64,000 nt of DNA from Patellaria atrata CBS 101060 (Eukaryota > Ascomycota > Dothideomycetes > Patellariales > Patellariaceae). The stretch covers positions 170,031 to 234,030 of the forward strand of contig MU006107.1 of the NCBI GenBank assembly GCA_010093705.1, given 5' to 3'. Both the position numbers and the translations under genes were made by a program. Shown here piece after piece: positions 32,865 through 45,482 of the stretch; the stretch's first letter is position 1, and each line of letters starts with the position of its first letter. A model generated the notes under the pieces. The model saw only the letters and a list, made by a program, of their open reading frames with translations, searched no databases and was not told the origin of the DNA.

Positions 32865-33413
32865 GAAATCAATACTGAATGTTTCATAAGCTGCTTCTTT
32901 TACTTCCACGGCTTGCGTGCATATAGCGGTTTAGAGGCTTAGAGGACCGCACTAAGGGGGCATTTGTTTCTGCATAAGACGGCTTTGGCGATAGCTCATG
33001 CTGTAATAAGACACATTTCGTTGATATATTCCCCTCCGCGATCATGCCTCAACGATACTGCTCCTTTGCTTGGACCACACATTTCACAGTAAACTCGCTT
33101 TGTTGCTGTTCTTTTTAGTATATACACTGCCACGGAACTCTCCTGTGACCATACTATCCGGCTCCTGTACCAAAGTACGCTTAGTCCTAATATACGTTGT
33201 AACATGCACCATTCCGAGAGATCAGAATGTGTAAGACCCTTAGATAAGTCAACTATCTTACCTCAGTCATGGTGGGTAACATCTAATTCATGCGACGTCA
33301 TTACTGCGAAAGTGCAAAAGCTACTGGTGCTACGAGAATGTTGATCTATGGAAACGCACTCTGCATTCTAATAACTTGAACATACTTTACGATTCGGTAT
33401 CTACCACTCCACT
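32865..33413. other. Intergenic region
   Basis: About 550 bp between two plus-strand genes. I see no gene; the last part is the leader of the NADH dehydrogenase gene. Confidence 0.45.
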
Positions 33414-35249
33414 ATGCCTATCGCATTACAAAGACATCCAACTTCTGGCGGACTTCTGAGATCTGTTGGAGCAGTCGTAAAACAAGGAGGGCTATACGGA
33501 GCCCCACGGCTAGCTCCAATAGCTCCACATCTTTTGCAGCAGCGATCTCAACATCGGAGCATCACCATTCACACACTCGACCATGAGAGAGATAGTAAGA
33601 TCTTCTGGCATCAATGCATGTAAACGTAATTAACATAGTTCACTGCAAGTTAGAGAGCGCGTGGTTATCCTTGGTTCCGGTATGATCCTGATATCCAAAT
33701 AGAAATGTGAAAATTCAGCTAAAGTTAACCTGTAGGCTGGGCTGGCTATACATTAGCAACTCAGCTTGATTCGAAGAAATACCAACCCGTAATCGTATCT
33801 CCACGTTCCTATTTTGTTTTCACCCCTCTTCTTGCTTCCACGTCCGTCGGAACATTAGAATTCCGCACTGCTCTCGAACCAATTCGGAGCAGACGGACAA
33901 AGGTTTCGTTCTTCCAGGGATGGGGGGATGATGTCAACTTCAAGAACAAAACTGTGACGATTGAGGAAGGGGTTGATGACCCACGTCAAGGTTTAGCTCT
34001 AGCAGGCGATCGTCATGAAGATGAGACGCCGTTGCAAAGGGAGAACGAGAAAAAAGTAGAGGCCAAAAAGGGCGAATTGTTGGATCTCAAATACGACAAG
34101 CTTATCATTGCCGTAGGCTGCTACAGCCAGACGTTTGGTACTCCTGGAGTAAGGGAGCATGCTCTGTTTCTGAAGGACGTTGGGGATGCTAGGAAAATCC
34201 GCAACCGTCTATTAACATGCTTTGAAACCGCTTCACTTCCGACAACAACGGATGAAATGAAAAAGAATCTATTGAATTTCGCCGTCGTGGGCGGTGGACC
34301 CACTGGTATTGAATTTTCTGCTGAATTGCACGATATCATCATGGAAGACCTTGCTAAAATATATCCCGGGCTTATCAAATTTCATAAGATAACAGTCTAT
34401 GATGTGGCCCCAAAGGTGCTCTCTATGTTCGATGAAAATCTAGGCAAATACGCTATGGATACCTTCCGTCGCGAAGGCATCGATATCAAGACATCACACC
34501 ACGTTCAAGGATTACGGCTTGGCCTTCCAGAAGAAGCGGATAAAAGCAAGGTCAGAGATGACCATGGATGCTGGACACTCAAGTTAAAAGAGGAGGGCGA
34601 AGTCGGCGTAGGCATGGTGGTGTGGTCAACGGGGCTCATGATGAACCCTTTTGTGGAAAAGGCTTTGGGAAAGCCTCAGACTCTATCAAAACATGGGGTT
34701 AGATTCGAGACAGGAAGAATTCAAGATGCTACTCAGAAATGGGTTGTTAAGAAAGACAGTAAGTCTGGTAGTATCATAACGAATGAGCAGCTTAGAGTAG
34801 TCCTCGAGACTTCTGAAAAGGAAGTGAGCGCCTCTCGCGCTATATTGGAAGACGTCTTTGCTGTGGGTGACTGTGCAGTTCTCGAGGGAACCATGTACCC
34901 AGCTACAGCACAAGTCGCAAGTCAGAAAGCTGGGTGGCTTGCCAAACGATTGAATAAAGGAGACATTGATAACTCTGCTTTTCACTGGAAAAATATGGGC
35001 GTGATGGCTTACGTGGGCAATTGGAATGCCATCTTACAGGGTGGTAAAGGAGGGAACGTATCCGGCCGCGCAGCTTGGTTTATCTGGAGGGGCGCCTACT
35101 TAACCAAGGCTGTGAGTTGGAGAAATAAAATACTGATTCCGGTGTATTGGTATGTACTGTACTCTTCTACTCCATTTATGTGATCGGTATTCACGTACTT
35201 TCACAGGTTTGTCAACTGGGTATTTGGCCGGGACATCTCTCGATTTTAG
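33414..35249 (+). CDS. Alternative (type II) mitochondrial NADH:ubiquinone oxidoreductase
   Basis: The exons are 33414-33594, 33656-33679 (24 nt), 33736-35149 and 35207-35249, giving 553 residues. The N-terminal ~55 residues lack acidic residues and look like a mitochondrial presequence. The first dinucleotide-binding motif, VVILGSGWAGYTLATQL, is assembled from exons 2 and 3. The second is FAVVGGGPTGIEFSAEL. Further family blocks are FGTPGVREHALFLKD, VFAVGDCAVLEGTMYPATAQ and the C-terminus WVFGRDISRF. These rotenone-insensitive enzymes pass electrons from NADH to ubiquinone without pumping protons. No EF-hand is evident, so it resembles the Ca-independent NDE/NDI class; which face of the inner membrane it uses cannot be told. 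Confidence 0.94.
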
Positions 35250-35809
35250 AGATGTAGACATCTTGCCAGATACTCAATAATTCCTTATAAGAGGGTTTAA
35301 TTGCTCGAACACTATCATGAACAATTTTTGTAAATAACGTACCTATTCAGGTAATCTACTATAATACTAAGTCACGTGGAGTTCATAGTGTCACCATGAG
35401 GTGGGAGGCGTTATAATAATTAAGTAGCAGTCGAACGATTGGGCTGTTTATTTGGGATTGGAACTGCCTCCTCTTCTATAGATATGGCAGGTTGTATATG
35501 ATATCTGTCGTGATTCGTTCATCACATTTTCGCAAGCGGTTTCTGGTCTCTCAGAACGCCAACGCATCTTGCTTCAACAGGATCCCTGGCCTGACCTCAC
35601 ATTAACAAGCCTCGTAAAGACGTCTCGTCCCACACGTCTCTTTAACGGATCTGCAGCTCATTGTCCTATTCACAGAAATGCAAGCAATCGCAGCGAAGCT
35701 CTCCGCTTTCCCTACCCTCCCTTCTGAGTCGTTCTCGTCCTTTGCGGCTAGCTGCATAGAACAATCTGCCATCCGACGGAGACAATATCAGATACACTGA
35801 CGAGAAACA
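35250..35809. other. Intergenic region
   Basis: About 560 bp upstream of the DUF6594 gene. A 42-codon plus-strand frame starting near 35678 (MQAIAAKLSAFPTLP) could be an upstream ORF or an unplaced first exon; I could not connect it. Confidence 0.4.
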
Positions 35810-38468
35810 GTGTGCCATCTGGCTTATCGCGTACACCTTTTGCAATGGTACGCAATTGTTTCGTCTTTTACAGCACATATCTGTTCATTGGTAGTTAAGG
35901 GCCAATGTGCTAACTCTTCCAATCTTGTTGTACAGGTAGATCCTGACTTTACTCATGATCATCTTGGCCGCATCGCCTCGGCAAGCAATCCTCTAGAGCC
36001 TCGTTCAGAAATTCGGACCAAGTTGAAATCTTCCCAAGGCTCAGTATTAGAGTCGAGAAAACGTGCTCCACTGTCAAAAAGGTCCATAGACACAACTACT
36101 ACTCCGATCTCGCCTGTGTGGATTGATGTTGAAGAACACAATATAACTAGACCTCGAATTAAGCCTCGAAGGACTTCTGAGGGCACCAATCCTCATCGCA
36201 CTTCTAGCTCTGTTCATAGAGTATTAGCATCTGAACTCGGTAACCCAGGCAAGGAAGCATTGACCCAAGGGTTTCTACCTAAACTCAGTCAATTACTCGA
36301 AAGTAGAGAGGATTCGCCTGCAAGGTATCAAGCGGGGCCCCTTAATGGTGGAGCTCATCAGAATACCCAATCGGGCCCTCGTAGAAATCATAGAAATACA
36401 GAGAACGTATCTACTCAACGTGCGAAGCGGTCCGGTGATGGTTATCTTCAACGCCGGGGAGGCTTATTAAATTCTTCTACGCTCTCATTACTATCAAGTA
36501 TCACCAAATCATCTGGTACATCCAGTGGAAGTAATTCTACCATAACCCAAAAGTCTAACGATAGGGCATGTATAGCCAAATCTGAGCGGTCAAAGGAACG
36601 TCAGCGTCGATCTTCAGACACATCCGACACAATGGGTAAAAAGAACAAAAAGGGGAAGGCAAATCGTAAGAAGGGGCCATTAAATGTAGTTGACATCAAG
36701 GATGAGGAACAGGAACTACCTCAAGAGACTCGACCAGAGTCGCCATCCTCCGAGCAAGATACCCCCGAATCTCCACAAGACCGGTTTGTAGACTCTGGTA
36801 TTTCGGTTCGGGGGAGTAGTCCGGATCCTAGCGAACATACACAGGGGAGCGATAAACAATCGGTCGCTCATACCTCAGAACAAGAAGAAGAGACCGAGCA
36901 AGAAGAGGAGCTATCCGAACTGGAGGGAGAGGTGCCGGAGCAGGACGAAGAAGTTCAAGGACATGACGAAGAGGTGCATGTGGAGGATTATCAAGTGCAC
37001 GAAGAGGAAGAGGAAGAAGACGGACCGGAAGAGGATGAGGATCAGGTACTTGAGCAAGGGGAAGAACAGGAGCCAGAAGACGAAGAGGAAGAAGACGAGG
37101 ATGATGACGGCATCGGTCATGATAATGTCAGTAGCCCACACGACTACCATGGCCTTGCCCTAGATAGACTTCGACCTCTGTCAATACCTTCATCGCCACG
37201 AGGACGGTCACCAGGAGACGCAGAAGATCAACGTTTACGCAACCGACTTCATGAACGCGAGCAACAGTTACGACATCATGTTCTCCATAGTCCTCAACCA
37301 CAGCGCAGCCCTGGCGCCTATGAGAACAATTATCCTGGTCCTCCACCGTCCGCTCCACCCTTCGATCCTGAAATGCAATATAGCATGCCCCCTGGTTATT
37401 TCTACCAACCTCCACCACCGATGTCAACTGCAGGAGGGTATCTCGCCCCTGCTATGTCACCGCAGACACAGTTACAGCCGGTATACCCTAACCAAGTTGC
37501 ATCTCCAAGCCACGGATATGAAGCTGCACCACCAACTCACGGATATGATACGTCACGTACTACTGTGACCGGTTATGAGCTTCTTGCTGCAAAGCTGTCT
37601 GACTGCACAGATACCCGACATGGGTCTAGTGTTGGGATTCGGCCCATGTATCGGAAATTTGAGAAGTTAAACCATCGCGTGCTCTTACATTTACAAGATG
37701 AGATTGCAGAGCTAGAAGAGGAGCTGCGCTCATTAGATGAATGTGTGGCACAAATGGCCGAGAATACTGGAGCCGGGCGTACACAACCAGCATCCCGGCG
37801 AATGGATGCGCGATATGGAAGTGAATGGCATTTTAGGCGGACAGAGCTTCTCGGCAAAATATTCATGAAGCTCAATCAATATAGTGAGTCCCTTACACAA
37901 GTTGCCGCTTTGGTTTATCGCTGATTGTTTATAGATCAAGCACTTACCTCATATAACGGAGTGAGCACTTGTCTTGAGCCTGCCGCTATTGATAGCATCC
38001 GGGCATACAAAAAGTGGATAGAACGTAACGCATGCATTGATAAGTCGGAAACGCAGTTCTTGGACCATAAAAAGGACCTTCTATCGATGAAGGCATTCTC
38101 ACTTCAGGATACGGTACCGTCGGTGCCTTTAGCAACGCCAACGCCTTCAACCCTTTCGACTCCTTCGACATCAGAAAAGTCGGTCCGTATGTGCTTTACG
38201 TTGACCCTGCTTCTTCCTCTCTTGGTATTCGCATTTGTCCCTAGTGTCATAGGAAGACTGCTCGTCCTTACTGTGATTAGTGCTGTCGAGGTAGCTATCG
38301 TCTCCTCTACAGAGCTTCTACAGCTTTTGTCTACCAGCGAATGGATGACTTGTGGCGGGGTGTAAGTACAATGGCATACCTAAAAACAATTCTCTAAGGG
38401 TACAGTACTGATGCTAAGTTTGTAGTTATTTTGCCGTCATGGCTGTCGTTGCCGGCAGTTTCCAATGA
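35810..38468 (+). CDS. DUF6594 membrane protein with long disordered N-terminal region
   Basis: The exons are 35810-37883, 37935-38361 and 38426-38468, giving up to 847 residues. The C-terminal third is the DUF6594 domain of filamentous ascomycetes. It has a YRKFEKLNHRVLLHLQDEIA helix, a coiled coil (AELEEELRSLDECV), NQYNQALTSYNG across the intron, and two or three membrane helices (FTLTLLLPLLVFAFVP, LLVLTVISAVEVAIV, YFAVMAVVAGSF). The rest is Ser- and Arg-rich, with a very acidic segment (about residues 360-440) and a Pro/Gln/Tyr-rich stretch. The true start is uncertain: the first ~42 codons look like intron ending at an acceptor at 35935, and an internal MGKKNKKGKANRKK at 36631 is another candidate. 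Function unknown. Confidence 0.75.
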
Positions 38469-39423
38469 ACAATCAGTATAGCTTCATGAACGAGCAGGTC
38501 CAACAGGAAGATCTGAAGCTATCTGAATGAGTAACAATGAAGTTGATCTGTTTGCTATATTCATCCTTTACGAAATGATGTGCGTTCTAGCGATGGATGG
38601 CGTCCGGATTGACACTTTGACCTCAATTGGGGTTGAGGTGTTGGCGGATGGCGCTACAGCGGTGCAACCAATACCCCGGATATTGTTTTTGAGGCGTCTT
38701 GAGATCTACATCCAAGCGCCTCTGGGATGAGGGGAACTTTGGGGAGTTTGGAACTTTGGATTAGGATATACGAAGGGTTGCGGCATCATACCCGCCGTAT
38801 GCGATATTGCTCATTTCCTTCTTTCCTTCTTTCTCTTTTTGAGACACGCATTTTACTCCTGGCGTATTACGATGTTCGCGTACCACTCCTGCACGATGTG
38901 TAATGATAGATCAACGGCCTTTGCTTTGAATGATGATGATGATGATGAAATGAGAGACAACAATTATATTGCCAAGAGGTATGTGGAAATAGTGTGAAGG
39001 CGAGAGCGTTCTCTTCGACTTTACGGTACTTTCAATTCGATGAATAATGCATCGTGAGGACTCGGTACTCGTACTTACGTTATTAGCAGTATAAGTAGCA
39101 GACTACCTTACCGGTAACTGGTAGTAGCGTCTCTATTATTATTATTTATTTTCCATCAATGCGCCCTGAACCTGAAAGCCTTCATCCAAGAAATATTCCG
39201 ATCTGAAGCTCTGACTCTCTAGATGTTTGTCCTCATCATCGCTAGCATCATGCTGTGCCACACGCCTATCTCCAGCCCTTGTCTATCATCTGCTCGCCTC
39301 TAGAAATAACAGTGGGGGAGACAGTACCGCCTTTTTTAAGCCCGTGATAGCTGTTCAGCAGGAGATAGAGTAGACGGGTGCTCTGAGGAATAATGCCCCT
39401 GTAATTATCGAACGGGAAGTTCC

Positions 39424-39459
39424 AGTCGATGGCACAGTCGATGGCACAGTCTATGGCAC
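39424..39459 (+). repeat. 12-bp tandem repeat, three copies
   Basis: agtcgatggcac is present twice in tandem, followed by a third copy with one change (agtctatggcac). It lies in the long non-coding region 5' of the RasGAP gene. Confidence 0.8.
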
Positions 39460-41028
39460 AATTGATCCGAATATCTTCTCTACTTTTTATATCTCGTTCG
39501 GTAGCTTACAATTACTATTGGTTTAGCAAAGCAATACGAGTTTGTCTGCTGACCTCGCCCGTAAAAAGCTAAGGGAAAAGAGAGGCAGTATCTCCGTTGT
39601 GGTGGCCCTTCGCCTCTTTTTAACCTAGCTTCCATAAGGACCATCTGTCCCGGCTGGCGAAGTGCCTGGCGCCGAACGTCAGTTCGAGTATTCGTAATTT
39701 GGTACCTGAGTGGCCCTGAAGCTAGGCCTTGGGCGGCATCCTGGACTGCTGTTTTTGAACCCTTGGTTTCTGGTTCCTTGTGTGATCGGTTCTGGCAGTT
39801 GCCGTCTCCCTACCTTCCGTTAAGCTCGACTTTCATACTCGATCCTTGGAGACGATGACAAGACATTCAGACTGCCCTTACCATCGACGTATTAATTTGT
39901 TACATGCGCACATGTTTGACGAGAAGACTAATTCGATGACAAGGGGCTCGCAATTGGAAATTTGAGGTTCTTTCGTGTTCCCTCTTTTGGGTGCTAACAT
40001 CCGGGTTGAGATATATCATGTAGATCGTTTATGTGAGCATAAAGGAGATGTAGATTGTTGGTTTCCCAAAGGGAGTGAGCCTTTCTTCTTCTTCCGGGAA
40101 GCTAAAAGTCTATCTGCACTTCTGCAGCCACGGTTATGCAACGAACCGCGTATTTTAAACATTTAGTTTGCTGTTGGTGCTGACGAAAGACCTGAGGAGA
40201 GGTGAGGTGGTATTTTCGAGTGTATCATCAAGCTCTCAAGGTTCATTTTATCTCTTGATCTACCATCTCTGCCCACATCCGGTCACATCATTCGCAAAAT
40301 CGCATGTCGTGACTCGTTCAGAAATGAGAAGCGGGGGTGGCATCTTACGTTTTCACCCCTCCTTTAGGTTCCTTGGCTTGTCTGTCTTCAAGTGTCAACG
40401 ACCGTTTCGCCGCCGCCATTATTGTTTCCAAGCTTCTCTTTAGTCCTTAGGGTGCCGAACTGCTTGAGCTTCCCCTGAAACCTCCAAATTATTGCGTTGC
40501 ATACAATGTCCCAACGTAGCGTAACCTGTGCCTGAAAAGTGGTGCCTTCCCCCCCCCCCCCAGATTGTGCATCGTCAACGCCCATCGCTGCACCCTTCAA
40601 AGCTCGCTTGCACGTTCCATCTGCTGGCCTCAAACTTCTTTTTTTTTTTTTTCTTTAAGCCCAAGTCTTCGGTAGCCTGTGCACAGCGTCAAAGGTTTTT
40701 CGGCAGCTATTCCAAAAAATTATTGCAAAGCAGGTCTTACTTGAGGCAGGAAAAGGGAGAAATCCGATCAGGAAGGAACGGAAAGGAAAGGAAAGGAAAA
40801 GGAAATTTATCTTATTATTACAGGTGGTGCATCGGCTGTAATTACTGCTCATTCCTCAAAAAGAGAGTTCCTTGTCCCACTTCCGGGTTGCTGCCCCCCT
40901 CCTCCTCCCTTCCCAAACGAGGCCATCTTGAAACAAACTGGAAAACCTCCCTATCGCAGATCGCACTTTGCCAGACAAATACGGAGTACATTTTGGTCGC
41001 GCTTTCCCATTTGTCCCTGCTTCCCATT

Positions 41029-41057
41029 CTCCAATCTCCAATCTCCAATCTCCAATC
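41029..41057 (+). repeat. 7-bp tandem repeat (ctccaat)
   Basis: About four tandem copies of ctccaat lie in the C/T-rich presumed leader of the RasGAP gene, followed by diverged copies (ctctaac, ctccaac). Confidence 0.75.
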
Positions 41058-41683
41058 TCTAACCTCCAACCTACTCTTCGACTTCTCTACACCACCTCAC
41101 AACCTCGAGCGTGGTTTTCCTGTATTCCATTGGCGCCTTCGTTTCCCGTTTCTGAAATCTCCCTGCGCCTCGTCGCTTCTAATCTCACCAATCTGCACAA
41201 TTTTCCTCTTCGCGCGCCCTGGCGACTCAAAGCTCGACCCTCTATCGCAACACCATCGCACTACAGTCGGAGAATAATAAACGCATCGTTTCAGGCTCGA
41301 CAAAACTCTGAATGCTGGCACCACTCAAATCTACGCTTCCAACATTGCGCTATCAACCTTGCCATCCCCGCGAATAGTTCGAAACAGAGATACCACAGTA
41401 GCTCTGGGAGCTGAACGTAACAGTTACCCCGGGTCCTAAGGCTCATATCAACAAACGTCCAAGGGCGTAGAATTGTTACGGACCCTAAGATTGAGTAGGT
41501 GACTAGCCTTGGGAACGGCGCGGTTGAGCACTGTTACGCGGTCCCTGGCATCACCTTTCTTTGTTTGACTTTCTGGCTCGGCGACAAACGAATCTCGTGG
41601 TTCCCTGCATAAAACCTTAAGGGTCAATAACCATCGTTGACCTTCTCCTTACGACCGACTCGAAAAGACAACCTTCATACAAA

Positions 41684-44288
41684 ATGTCGGTTGCAATGCT
41701 ACAAGCTCCTTCGAGGGCGTCGACCTCCTCCTCGTCTTCCTTTGTCCCAATGACACGACAGAACACGATGTCTTCTCACGATGGAAGTAGGTCTGCAAGG
41801 CAATCAAAGCGGTATTCCGTCACGGCACTGTACATGTCTATGTCGGCGAGGGACAAGGAATTAGAAATTGATGATGAACTAGCAAAAGGTATAACTCAGT
41901 CTCAAGATTTCTGTTTCTCGCAGAGGCTGACGGTTCGATAGCTCAGAAGACGTTGCGAGAAATAAAGTCGAAAATCTCATCGCAGTCGAAGAAGAACTTC
42001 GTGCTGGAAAAGGACGTCAGATATCTCGATTCGAGAATCGCTCTTCTGATTCAGAATCGCATGGCTCTTGAAGAAGTGAGTTCTCTTGTAGTCAATATGT
42101 TAGCTGTACGCTGACTTTTAAAAGCAAAATGAGGTAGCCAGCCATCTTGATGACGCCACCGACCTTCAGGAAGGCTTCTTCCCCAATGATGACAAGACTC
42201 AAAAGTATGGCAACTTGATGTTCCTACTCCAGACCGAGCCCCGACATATCGCACACCTTTGCCGCCTTGTGACGATGGCGGAGATCGACTCACTATTACA
42301 GACAGTCATGTTCACAATCTATGGTAATCAATACGAAAGTAGAGAAGAACATCTGCTTTTGACCATGTTTCAGGTTTGTGCATTCTTGTGTGGAATCTGT
42401 CTAGAGTTTTACTGATCATGTCACGTAGTCTGTTCTCACGTACCAATTTGATAATACAGCCGATTATTCTTCTCTGTTACGCGCAAATACCCCTGTTTCA
42501 CGAATGATGACAACGTACACTCGCCGAGGGCCTGGTCAGAGCTATCTCAAATCTGTGCTGGCTGAACGAATTAACTCTCTCATCGATATGAAAGATCTGG
42601 ACCTGGAGATTAATCCGCTCAAGGTCTACGAAACTGTGCTCAGGGAAGAGGAAGAGAAATCAGGATCGCTACCGGACCATTTACCAAAGGGTGTTACAGC
42701 TGAGCAAGCAGCCGAGAACGAACAAGTTAAACAAATCATCGCACCTAGGCTAGAAATGCTTATGGACATTGCGGACGGTTTCTTGGATACCATTATCAAT
42801 AACCTCGAGGAGACCCCCTATGGGATCCGGTGGATTTGTAAACAGATTCGAAGTCTTTCGAGACGCAAATATCCGGATGCGTCGGACACTACTGTCTGCA
42901 CCCTCATTGGAGGGTTCTTTTTTCTGAGATTTATCAATCCAGCCATAGTGACTCCACGGTCTTACATGCTCATCGATAGTGTACCAGCCGAGTACCCTAA
43001 GCGAACGTTAACCTATGTGAGTTACTCTACATATCACCAAAGCTTGCTTTAAACTAACGTCTTCCAGGTGGCGAAAATGCTACAAAACTTGGCTAATAAA
43101 CCTTCATATGCCAAAGAGCCCTACATGCAGGGTCTTCAACCTTTCATTGAGAACAACAAGGAGAGAATCAACCGGTTTATGCTTGATCTTTGTGAAGTTC
43201 AGGACTTCTATGAGAGCCTCGAGATGGACAACTACGTAGCACTCTCGAAGCGAGACCTTGAGCTATCCATCACTCTCAATGAAGTCTATGCAACCCACCA
43301 ACTGTTGGAAAAGCACAGCGCCGAGCTGACGAAAGATGAGAGTTCCCACCTGAGTATTCTACTCAAAGATCTCGGCCCTGCCCCAGCACAGCTTCCACGA
43401 AAGGAAAACAGAGCGATCAACTTGCCTCTTTACAGCAAATGGGAGGTCCCACTCGATGATCTAACAGCAGCCCTGGATATCGACCAACAGGAGGTGTATT
43501 TTATGGAAGCTAAATCGACATTTGTCATGATCATGAGATCGCTGCCACCAGATGCAAAAGTTGCCCGACGACCACTCCGCCTCGACAGAATTGCTGAACA
43601 AGCAGCAACGACGAGGAACGATGTTATGGTGAAGAAGGGCATCAGGTGTATTGAGCTTCTGAGTCAGCTGCAAGAAATTGGGGTTATCGACAAAGCTGAT
43701 AACTTCGCTCTTCTCAGAGATGAAGTGGAACAAGAGCTTGTTCACTTAGGCTCTATGAAAGATAAAGTTATAGAGGAAACTAACAAGCTTCTAGAGGTTT
43801 TCCGCACGATCCGTGACCACAACAATTACCTGGTGAGTCAGTTAGAGACTTACAAGTCATATCTGCATAACGTGAGAGGCCAATCCGAGGGTAAGTCAAG
43901 AGGCAAGCCGGAGAAGAAACAAGTCCTCGGTCCGTACAAGTTCACACACGCTCAACTTGAAAAGGAGGGCGTTATCCAGAAGAGTAACGTACCTGAAAAC
44001 CGACGTGCAAATATTTTCTTCAATTTCACCAGTCCATTACCGGGCACATTCGTGATTTCGTTACACTATAAGGGTTAGTTCCAGAGATGACAATTCCCTT
44101 TTAGTCCATAGCTCATTGATTATATAGGCAGAAACCGTGGTCTCCTCGAACTTGACCTGAAGCTCGACGATTTGCTTGAAATGCAGAAGGACAATCAAGA
44201 AGATTTGGATCTCGAATACGTACAATTCAACGTCTCTAAAGTTCTCGCACTACTCAACAAGCGATTTGCAAGGAAGAAAGGCTGGTAA
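41684..44288 (+). CDS. Ras GTPase-activating protein (S. pombe Gap1/Sar1-like, RasGAP_C)
   Basis: The exons are 41684-41888, 41942-42075, 42125-42373, 42429-43016, 43068-44073 and 44128-44288, giving 780 residues. After a Ser-rich N-terminus and a coiled coil ([19 protein letters not shown]), the RasGAP domain carries the arginine-finger region [19 protein letters not shown] and the hallmark [16 protein letters not shown] RasGAP_C helical domain follows, and the protein ends [10 protein letters not shown]. The arrangement matches the fission yeast Gap1/Sar1 and Aspergillus GapA class, which switches off Ras in hyphal polarity and morphogenesis. All introns are GT-AG, 49-55 nt. The 3.2 kb upstream region suggests complex control. 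Confidence 0.94.
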
Positions 44289-45482
44289 ATCACATTAATA
44301 TACCAGGCATCTCCTTAATACCTTGGACTTTATCACAACAGGCGTTCTCATCTTCGGTTTGGGTTGGATTCTTTGAAGCTGAGATTGCATCCCATCTAGG
44401 CACGGCGGGTAAAGGTGTTGACGGCTACATCTTATGGAAAGCGTTTGGAAATATCATCAGGGAAGGGAAGCGTCAGGTTCAGGGTCGGAAAATGAACGAT
44501 CCGGATGTACTTTTGGAGGTGCTCAGAGGGATGGAATGAGATGTTTATGATCCGGGCCTGTTGCTGGATGTGCTCTGGGGCGGTATATTGTGTTCCATGA
44601 ATCCCCCAAATTTGTGGATGGATTGGGAGGGTTCTCGGTTATCTTCTTCTTCTTCTTCTTCTTCTTCTTCTTCTTCCTTCTTCTTTACACTCATTGTAAT
44701 GCACCCCTACAAAAGGGGCAAAGCTGGCTTTTATTATGGCTTTTAGGGATTTTGTAGAGCTTTTAGGTTGGAGGCTTTCTCCCCCCCTCCCTCCTCCCAA
44801 CCACCAATATCTCTGTGGCTGGATCGATGAATGTAAGGTGGAAGCAACTTGGGAGCTTTTTTGGCGTTCGGTATCCGATCTGTCGATGCTGCGAATGATA
44901 TCCAGGGGTGAAATTGTATAACATAACAAAAGGCAATTAGTCCCTCTCAATGAATGGTGATGGGTTTTTCTAAGTGAGTTGTCGGTTACGCTTTCTTTTT
45001 ATGTTCTTTAGTGCTCAATGCATAGGACCTGCAGCATGGGATTTCGTGAGAATCGTCTCAGCATGTGAAACGACTTGTTGGTGACTGCGAATTGCGTTAT
45101 GTTTCTATCACTTGTTGTGATAATGCGAAACTAATGGCTGCCTTGTTTTTTAGCAACTAGATAGGCGTCACAGCCTTTAGCTTTACAAAAGTACTATGAC
45201 TGTAACTTTGTACACCATATGCAGCAGCCCCCCGGGATAGACCGAGCCAGTCAGAGCTATCCCTGAATCCTTGGATCTACGAGTACCTTTACAGGCACCA
45301 AGGCACTTTGACTCTTCAGGCTCTCGCTCTCGTCTCTTCCTTTCATCCAGCTATCTTTCCTAACCTCAGATACTTGCAGAGTCTACGAACTCCCATTCTT
45401 ACTTTCTTATCTATTTGTGACCTAACACTGCTTCTTTCATCATACCAGTGCTAGATAGCTTCCTATACTCCCGTACGGCATC
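44289..45482. other. 1.2 kb intergenic region
   Basis: It holds the RasGAP 3' UTR, a (tct)n microsatellite near 44641-44680, and a C/T-rich leader (about 45300-45480) for the next gene. No other gene is supported. Confidence 0.45.
44641..44680 (+). repeat. (TCT)n microsatellite
   Basis: About ten uninterrupted tct triplets followed by imperfect copies lie in the RasGAP 3' region. Confidence 0.85.

Larger units (their letters stand above)
38469..41683 (+). other. 3.2 kb non-coding region upstream of RasGAP
   Basis: This is the longest gene-free stretch in the window. It holds microsatellites (a gat run near 38934-38948, tta near 39135), a 12-bp tandem repeat, a 12-C run (about 40550-40561), a T-run near 40638, aaagg repeats near 40780-40800 and a ctccaat repeat near 41029. 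The final ~1 kb is C/T-rich, as expected for a long leader. The 249-codon frame at 40528-41277 is built from these simple repeats and is not supported as a gene. Confidence 0.5.

Noticed and set aside
36911-37150. Minus-strand frame with many aromatic and hydrophobic residues
   Set aside because: It is the complement of the acidic GAA/GAG repeat region in the DUF6594 gene; the apparent membrane protein is a composition artefact.
40528-41277. 249-codon plus-strand frame before the RasGAP gene
   Set aside because: It is built from T, aaagg and ctccaat simple repeats (poly-Phe, repeated SNLQS), with no domain; it is more likely leader sequence.
44289-44540. Extra coding exon after the RasGAP stop
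   Set aside because: The family ends at FARKKGW, and the downstream open stretch has no RasGAP similarity that I recognise; it is treated as 3' UTR.
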